A stretch of DNA of 64,000 bases from Dillenia suffruticosa (Eukaryota; Streptophyta; Magnoliopsida; Dilleniales; Dilleniaceae). Shown in pieces: positions 56,400-64,000 of this stretch. The position numbers and the translations under genes were made by a program. Under the pieces are notes generated by a model. The model was given only the letters and a program-made list of their open reading frames with translations, was not told the DNA's origin and did not search any database. Positions within the stretch are counted from its first letter, which is position 1; the number at the start of each line of letters is the position of its first letter. The stretch lies in the NCBI GenBank assembly GCA_033439265.1, contig JAVTVX010000017.1, forward strand, positions 11,554,001 through 11,618,000, given 5' to 3'.

Positions 56400-59300
56400 G
56401 TGTCACATTTGAGAATATGTATTATGGTTTGATAAATATTTGTAATTTATTTTATTAAATATGATGAGTATTTTTGGAGTTGATGCATGTGAATTGATTG
56501 ACGCGGAATCTAATAACTCATTTGTGAGAATGAGGTTTGTTAAGCACTCCAACTGACCTTTAACCCCTCTTGATGAATAATTATCGGTGATCACTCCATT
56601 GGAAGAACAATTAATTAGAAATGAGGTGTACAGGGATTGTGATGTGGTAATTGGGGAAGTTACTCTTGAAGTAGACTTGATACCATTGGAAATGGTATAT
56701 TTAAATGCCATCTTAGATATGGGTTGACTACATCTTTACTAGGTTTTGATTGATTGTTTCATGAAAGAGATGGAATTCCAAAGATTGGGGCATCTGGTAG
56801 TGGTATTTATCAGTGAGCAGCAGGTTTTGCCGAGTATGTGATCTTGACTATGGAGGCAAGGAAGTTACTGCAAAAGGGGTGTGAATCTTATCTAGCACAC
56901 ATCATTAATATCACGGTAGATAATTCGGATTTAGCTAATGTCCCGGTGGTGAAGGAATTTCTAGAAGTATTTTTGAAAGAGTTGTTTGGGTTGCCTTCAA
57001 TTTGGGAGTTTGACATTGTTATTGATTTGGCTCCGAGTGCTACCCCAATCTCGATCCCTCCATATAGAATGACATTCGTAGAGTTGAATGAACTAAAGAT
57101 GCAACTCTAGGAGTTGTTGGAGAATAGGTTCATCCGGCTGAGTATCTCACCTTGAGTTGCTCCGGTCTTATTTGTGAAGAAGAAAAATGACACTCTCCAT
57201 TGTGCATAGACTATCGACAACTTAATAAGGTAACCATCAAGATAAGTATCTGTTGTCAAGGATTAACGATCTATGTAATCAACTTTTGGGGTTTCGGTAT
57301 TCTCAAATATAGATTTAAGGTCGGGATACCACTAGTTAAGGATAAAAGGGGATGATATTTATAAGATCGCGTTTAGAATGTGGTATGGCTACTATGAGTT
57401 CCTAGTGATACTTTTTGGATTTACCAATACTCTTGTAGCTTTTATGGACTTGATAAATCGGATTTTCCATTCCTATTTTGACAAGTTCGTTATAGATTTC
57501 ATTGATGATATCTTGGTATATTCCAAAAAATGATGAGAAGCATTCCAAGTATCTCCAGATAGTGTTACAAACTCTTTGGAAGAAGGAATTATATACCAAG
57601 TTCTCTAAGTGTGAGTTTTAGCTAAGAGAGATCAGTTTTTTGGGCATGTGGTATTTGGGGATGGGATATCTGTTGATCCGAAAAAGTGGATGCCATATTA
57701 AAGTGGGAGCAACCAAAAATGTCACCGAGATAAAAAGCTTCCTTGGATGGCAGGGTGATTTGTTAAGAATTTCTCTAAGATTGTGGTTCCGTTATCCAAT
57801 TTGACTCGGAAATGAGTTAAATTTGAGTGGGATGACCGGTCGAAGGGATTTTTTAGAAACTCAAGAAAAGACTCACATCCGCTTTGATCCTTGTCCTCCC
57901 TACTAGCGATGGTGATTATGTGATGTTTAGGGTTACGAGCCGACAATGATTGGGTTGTGTGTTGATGCAAAATGAGCAGGTGATTGCTTATGCCTCTCGA
58001 CAATTGAAGAAGCATAAGTTGAACTATCCCGCGCTTGATTTGGAGCTAGCTGCCATTGTATTCACCTTGAAAATAAGATGACACTACTTATATGGGGTTA
58101 CGTACAAGAGCCTCACTGACCATGAAAGTCACGTACTTGCTAATTCAAAAGGAGTTAAACTTGAAACAACGGAAATTGTTAGAATTAATTAAGGACTATG
58201 ACTTAGTTATAAAGTACCACTCGGGTAAAGCAAATGTGGTCATAGATTCCTGAAGCCACAAGTCTTCTTTAGCACATCATGGGAGTACTTATCTCTCATG
58301 CTTGGTAAGATTTCGTGTACTTGGAGTCAGATTAGTCAATGATGAGTATGGTACACTTTTTGGCTAAATTTAAAGTGCGACTAACCTTAGTAGACTGTAT
58401 TAGAGAGCTCCAAGCAATCGATAAGGAGCTAAAGGGCATAGTAAAGAAGGTTCACAAGGGTGAAGGTGGTAAGTTTCGTATCTGGGAGAACAACATGGTG
58501 GTATATGGGAAATGAATTTGTGTTTTGAAAAATGATGATTTTCGGAGAGCCATACTTGAATAGGCACACTCATCAACTTATGCGACGCATCCCATAAATA
58601 TCAACATGTATCAAACCATCAAAGAAACTTATTGGTGGTTTGAAGTAGGAGATAGTTGAGTTTGTGACTAAGTGTCTTGTATACCAATAAATCAATGCTG
58701 AACATCAGAAGTCGGCTGGGACCCTACAACCACCATCGATACCCAAATAGAAATGGGAGTACATTACCATGGATTTGCAATGAGATTGCCATATACACTA
58801 AGCCAACACGGTGCTATATGGGAAATAGTAGATCGACTAACTAAATTAGCACACTTCTTGCCAATTCAGAATACTTACTCTCTAGAGAGGTTGGCGAAGA
58901 TGTATAAGGAGAAGATCATGAGGTCCAACGAGGTTCCAGTATCAATTGTATGCAACCGTGATCCCTGATTCACATTCCGATTTTGGCTTAAGCTATAAAA
59001 GGTCTTGGAACCTAAATTGAAGTTCAATACAACTTTTTGACCCTCAAACTAATGGATAATTGGAGCGTACTATTCAAATCTTGGAAGACATGCTTAAGGC
59101 ACATGTGATGGACTTCCAAGGGAGTTGGGATAGGTATCTTCCGTTGATTGCGTTTGTATATAACAGTATTTATCAGCCAAGTATTGGGATGTTACCTTTC
59201 AAAACATTATACAGAAGGAAGTGCAGGACTCCAGTATGTTGGGATGAGGCTAGAGAATGAAAGATTGAAATTGTGAAGTTGATTGAGGCTACCCGAGAGA
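56400..59300 (+). pseudogene. pol remnant (protease, RT, RNase H, integrase) of the second gypsy element
   Basis: Protease end about 56640-56730 (LIPLEMVYLNAILDMG). [61 protein letters not shown] and [11 protein letters not shown] (catalytic DD present). RNase H about 57880-58250 ([30 protein letters not shown]). Integrase about 58550-59260 (ISTYATHP-like zinc region, IVDRLTKLAHFLPIQNTYS, VYNSIYQPSIGMLPFKTLY). Heavy decay: stops and frameshifts every few dozen codons. Confidence 0.8.
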
Positions 59301-59639
59301 AAGTGAAGGTAATCCGAGAGCGGATGAAGGTGACTCAAGATTGGTAAAAGAGTTATGCCGATGAAAGGAGACGACCTCTAGAGTTTGATGTGGGAGACAT
59401 GATATTCTTGAAGATATCTCCATGGAAAGGAGTAATCCGTTTTTGAAAGTATGAGAAATTGAATTCTCGCTATGTTGGCCCTTTCAGGATCCTTGAGAGG
59501 ATATGAAAGGTGACCAACCATTTGGAGTTACACCTAGATTTGGGGAGAATACATGATATCTTCCACATGTCTATATTGAAAAAATACTTGCCAAACTCTA
59601 CATATTTTAGAGACTCCCCTGATTGAGCTAAACAAGAAC

Positions 59640-59815
59640 TTGAGTTTCAAAATTCAATCAATAGCTATTCTTGATCGGCAAATAAAAAAGTTGAGAAGTA
59701 AAAAGATTCCCATAGTCAAGGTGCAATTGAAGAGTGACCATGTGGAAGAAATGACTTGAGAACCCGAGAATGCCATGAGGACGCAATATCCCCATCTTTT
59801 TTACATGTAATTTTA
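59640..59815 (+). pseudogene. chromodomain remnant of the second gypsy element
   Basis: Reads AILDRQIKKLRSKKIPIVKV, then QLKSDHVEEMT, a stop (TGA in place of the usual Trp) and EPENAMRTQYPHLF. This is a group-type chromodomain at the integrase C-terminus, which in intact elements directs integration to heterochromatin. Confidence 0.7.
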
Positions 59816-59858
59816 TTTAAATTTCGAGAATAAAATTTATTTTTAGGGGATTAAATAT

Positions 59859-62800
59859 TGTAATACCAAAAATTCGGTATTAGAAAATTTTATTTTTTCC
59901 TCTTAGTGAGAGAACTAGTTGTAATTAGTTAGACAAATCAATACAAACCCCATAAATAGCTTTTGGTGATTTAATGAGTTAGAAAATAATTAAAGGACAA
60001 AAAAAATTTACAAAACCCTATTGAGTATAATAATAATAATAATAACAACAATAAAAACAATAATAACCATAATAATAATAACAACAACAACAATAACAAT
60101 AACATAATAAAAATAAAAATAAAAAAAGAGAGAAGAGACACAAGAGGACAAAGAGGGCCCACCAACGTCACCTTATCTCCATTCTCCCTCTCTCTTCTTT
60201 TCTTCCCCTCTTTTCTTCTTCCCCTACTATCCCAAGACCCAACTCTCTTCCCTTTTGCCAAGCTCTCTCTCCCTCTCTCTCTCCCTAGATTGCATCCAAA
60301 TCATACCCAAAATCAATTGTTGAAACTTCCAAATATTAAAACATTAACCTTAGAACAAAACCCCAATGAGAAATTTATGAAATTTTAAAGAGAAATTTTT
60401 GGGTTTTGGAAATTTTGGGTCTTAGATGAGATTGGTATCTTAAATCAAGGTAATAATACATTCTCAATATATATTTGAATTATTTATGACTATGTTGATG
60501 ATTTATACAATTTTAGGGAATTTTTATAAAGAGAGAAAAAAATTTGGGGGTTTTATTGGGACGAAATTGGTAGCAAAATTTGTGATATAAGTTGAGATAA
60601 AACAATTTTCTCATGTGATTTATGATAATTTTCAATTTTATGGGAACTATTATTCAATATATATTTTCTGAAAAATATAAGATTTTTAACCTTAGGTTGT
60701 ATATATAGAAATTGACATGAATTATGAATTAAATTGTATTATTGGTGATATTTAAATATCAATGGTGATTTTGGAATATATATGCTTAAACCCTCTAGCC
60801 AAGCTCTTTCTCTCCCTCCCTAAAATTCATTCAAACCACACCCAAAATCAATTGTCGAAACTTTCAAATATCCAAATTTCAACCCTAAAACAATACCTTA
60901 GTGAGAAACCTATGAAATTTTAGAGAAAGAAAACCTAGAGTTATAGAAAATTTGGGTTTTGGACTAGATTGATGTCTCAAATTAACATAATAACACATTT
61001 CCAATATATATTTGAGTTATTTATGGTTGTGTTGATGATTTACACAATTTTTGAAAATTTTTATAGAATGACAAAAAAAAATTGGGATTTTGTGGTGACG
61101 AAATTGGTGATGAAATTTGTGACATAAGTTGAGATAAAACACTTCCCTAATGTGATTTATGATAATTTTTTAGTTTCATGTGAATTATTGTTCAATATAT
61201 ATTATTTTGAAAAATATAGGTTTTTTAACCCTAGGTTGTATATATAGAAATTGATATGAATTGCGAATTAAATTGTATTATTGGTGATATTTACATATCA
61301 ATGGTGATTTTGGAATATATATGTGTAAACTCTACAATTTAGGGTTTGTGAATCATATTAAGAGTTAGAGAATTTTTGAATATAAAATTAGTGGATTTTG
61401 TGCCTAATGTATAATATTGGAAGGAAACAGAGAAATTATGAAATTTGGGACAATGAATTTATAATAGGATACCAATTAACCCTAATGCTGAATTTAGACC
61501 TAATTATTAATTTATGGCCAATGAATTAGGTTAAGATATTGGAAAGGTTGAAAGAGAGATAATTCTTATCTGGTTAAAATTTTAGGAGTGGATACCCTTT
61601 CAAAATATGAGTGATTTCATACTTGCAATTAAATAAGAAAAATAATTTTATTGAGTTTTTTAAATGATTTTTGAAATTTGAATTTATGTACTTTAGTGTG
61701 TGTGAAATATCTCAAAATTGAATTTCGAATTGTTATGCATTCTATGTGTTTTGAATGAACAAATATGTCATATTGATTTATTGATATTGAATACATTTTC
61801 ATGTTGATTACTATAGAGCATTTGTTAAATTGATGACAAACGAAATGAATATATAAATTTTATGAAATGGTGCATATGATTAGTTTAGGGTAAGAGTTTG
61901 AACTTCTATTAAATGTTAATCATTTCTTTTTATGGTCGATCCGACGGAATGACGTAATAGAGTTAGTAAATTATGGGATGTAATCGAGCATGTGCAGTAA
62001 TTTCAAGATCAAATATTATAAATAAAATTGTGGGATAATTGGTTATACCATCAATGAAACACCACATCCAATACCAATGATAGAGATATTTGTAAACTTA
62101 AATTACTAAAAACCCTTGACGAACCTGTTATAGGTTGTGATAGACTTTTGTCAGAAACAATGATTTTGACAGTCCTATATTTGAAAAATGTAAACTTGTT
62201 AGATACATTTTATATTAAATCATAAAGATTGGGAATCTATTTATTATTGAATGATTTTGAAAATGATACGATAATTTAAAATATATATTTGATATATTCA
62301 CTATACAAATCTTATTTATGTACAACATATATATTACTCATTGAGTATATTTTATACCCACCCTCCCTTGTTTATTTTATAGAGGATATATAGATTCAAA
62401 ATGCCACTTGGTATCTAGTACTCATTCGAAAAAGTTGACTGAATCGACTTCTTTCATAGATACTAATTTTAGTTTGGTTATTTTGAGAGATTTTAACTAA
62501 ATCTTGTAGACTCCTTTTGAAAATTTTTATAACTTTTGAAATATTTGACGTTATTTACTATTTTTAACTTCTTATTTAAATTTATTTAAAACCCTTGATT
62601 TATTTTTTTTCAGATATTGGATGGTCAGGACAGTCTATATATGTCTTATGAATTTTGAATGGCCGAGATGGTCTCTGCATGTATTTATGGGTGTTGATGG
62701 CCAAATGGGTCGCTTTATGTGTGAATGTAAATTTATGATGGATTGTGATAGTGTTTGTGTATTATTTAATATTTTATTGGATAACGCCTTGTGATACCTT

Positions 62801-62880
62801 GGATCACAGGATGGAGCCCACATGTGGTCAAGGTACCGCGGTGGTTGTCGCGTATCCGGTTTGAGGATCGGGACGTGATA
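59859..62880 (+). repeat. 3' LTR of the second gypsy element, with internal tandem duplication
   Basis: Starts TGTAATACC after TTTTAGGGGATTAAATAT and ends GGATCGGGACGTGATA. Contains the leader-like tract with (AAT)n/(AAC)n at 60025-60125. About 3.0 kb, enlarged by the duplication at 60257-61338. Confidence 0.82.
60257..61338 (+). repeat. 541-bp tandem duplication inside the 3' LTR
   Basis: Units 60257-60797 and 60798-61338, both starting GCCAAGCTCT. The 5' LTR has a single copy (from about 51129), so the duplication arose in one LTR only, after insertion or in a parent copy. Confidence 0.8.
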
Positions 62881-64000
62881 TGTATATTTTGATATATTAT
62901 GAATAAGATCTTTTATAAGTCAAGAGTTTTGTATATTGAGTATACAGTGTTAATTAGATCATGCATATATAATAGAGAATCTACACCGACTTTGTTAGAA
63001 ATCATTCTCTTGAATTGTCTTAACTGACTATCCAGAAACTAAATTCAATGATATGATTTTATATCGTATTAAATGTTTTTAAAATTTGTCAAATTTTATC
63101 GGTTAATTGGAGACAAATTGAACATTTTAATTGTCATCTATTTTGGACAAGAAACTTAAAATATTAAATAATTGAGAAATTGATGATATATTTATATATA
63201 TCTAAATACGTGTATTTTGCTTGGCTTTAATTACGGATGCTGTATAGAATGATGTAATATAAAAATACATATAAATCAAGAATAAAACAATAGATATTTA
63301 TTTATTAATTTCTACAATAATACAATATTTATTTGGGAGTGCAATTATAATTATTTAGTTGAATTAATTAAAATTAAAATAATTTTATGCAACTACTAAA
63401 CTAGCAGATAATATTATAGTTATTTTGAAACCAAAATAAATATCTCCTATGTTATTTTTCAACCCAAAAAACTTATTTGGTATTTATGATTTGCTCATAA
63501 GATATTATTTTTGTGTTAAGTTAATTAGAAATGTAGAATAACATAAAAAGGGAAGTTTATGGCTGAATTGTAATTTTTTAGAAAGTTATAAATTAGTCAG
63601 TAATATCAAAAATATGTTTTTCTTGATTATTATTTAAAAATTGTACATTTCCTCCTATACAATTTTTGATATATATCGTTGCCCATACACAAGATAGGGG
63701 CACTGATTTATAATTTAAAGACTTAATACATAAAGTCCATGCAATGATTTATAATTTTAATGTTTACTCTTTAACTTTGCATATAATAGTTATAATTTCA
63801 AAAATGCAAATACCTTAAAATTATGATTTTGATTGAGGAAGAAAAATACATATAGATTTTTTTTTTTTTTTTTTGGGTGAAGAAGAGAAACAAAACAAAC
63901 AAATCAAAACACAAACCTAAGAAGGCCCAAAGGCCAGCCCAGCCAAGCCAAGCTATACCATGCACTTAGGCATGCAAGGAATAGAATTTCTGACAATCTC
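62881..64000. other. AT-rich tail of the window, nothing called
   Basis: No open frame or element recognised. A T-run at 63858-63874 followed by purine-rich sequence to the end could be the tail of a minus-strand retroposon continuing beyond the window. Confidence 0.4.

Larger units (their letters stand above)
50758..62880 (+). mobile_element. Ty3/gypsy chromovirus (Tekay/del-like), interrupted by a CACTA-like element
   Basis: LTR pair 50758 to 52198 (truncated) and 59859-62880, with gag-pol remnant 55600-59810 between, in gypsy order and ending in a chromodomain. LTRs share the start TRTAAYACCAAAAA, a CT-rich leader near 51055/60190 and long colinear sequence. The flanking pentamers TATAT (50753-50757) and TGTAT (62881-62885) match at 4 of 5. 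The 3' part of the 5' LTR, the PBS and the 5' part of gag are missing, apparently together with the right end of the CACTA element inserted at 52199. All frames carry stops. Confidence 0.82.

Overview
This is AT-rich nuclear DNA from a seed plant, most likely an angiosperm. The reasons are GT-AG introns, an AAP-type amino acid permease, a plant-type multi-KH RNA-binding protein, and plant transposon families (copia, gypsy chromovirus, RTE LINE, hAT and CACTA elements, tRNA-derived SINEs). I cannot name the species. Most of the 64 kb is mobile-element DNA around one large host gene.

Layout. (1) 1848-2581 (+): the last two exons of an amino acid permease; its N-terminal half is not visible upstream in the window. 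(2) 4438-5220 (+): a 2-oxoglutarate/Fe(II) dioxygenase pseudogene broken by stops, a frameshift and an (AT)n run. (3) 6955 to about 30600 (-): a split gene for a five-KH-domain RNA-binding protein. Seven coding exons join in phase to about 715 codons, with a probable 5'UTR exon at 30437-30600. Its introns hold an RTE LINE fused at its 5' end to a tRNA-Leu(UAA)-like sequence with a 16-bp target duplication (8206-11632), a TIR element (about 12804-13283), a decayed copia element that runs up to a splice donor (14304 to about 16455), a 5'-truncated RTE copy (18678-18957), a non-autonomous LTR element (19127-21277), a probable MITE (23129-23584), a hAT-like MITE with 8-bp target duplication (26710-27426) and a SINE.

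(4) 30785-36234 (+): a decayed Ty3/gypsy chromovirus with both LTRs and a SINE nested in the 5' LTR. (5) 38349-49999 (-): an 11.65-kb Ty1/copia element with 2-kb LTRs, perfect 5-bp target duplication (gtttg), gag, integrase, RT and RNase H remnants, an extra ORF after pol, and a dense array of a GTCGA motif in each LTR. (6) 50758-62880 (+): a second gypsy chromovirus. Its 5' LTR is interrupted by a CACTA-like element (52199 to about 55529) full of GCGACG hairpin repeats; its 3' LTR carries a 541-bp internal tandem duplication. The tail 62881-64000 has nothing I can call.

The two active-looking host loci are the permease 3' end and the KH gene. All transposon coding regions carry stops or frameshifts. 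I found no defence system, CRISPR array or biosynthetic cluster. The most unusual structures are the tRNA-Leu/LINE chimera, the GTCGA arrays in the copia LTRs, and the CACTA element that appears to have lost its right end together with the adjacent LTR, PBS and 5' gag.
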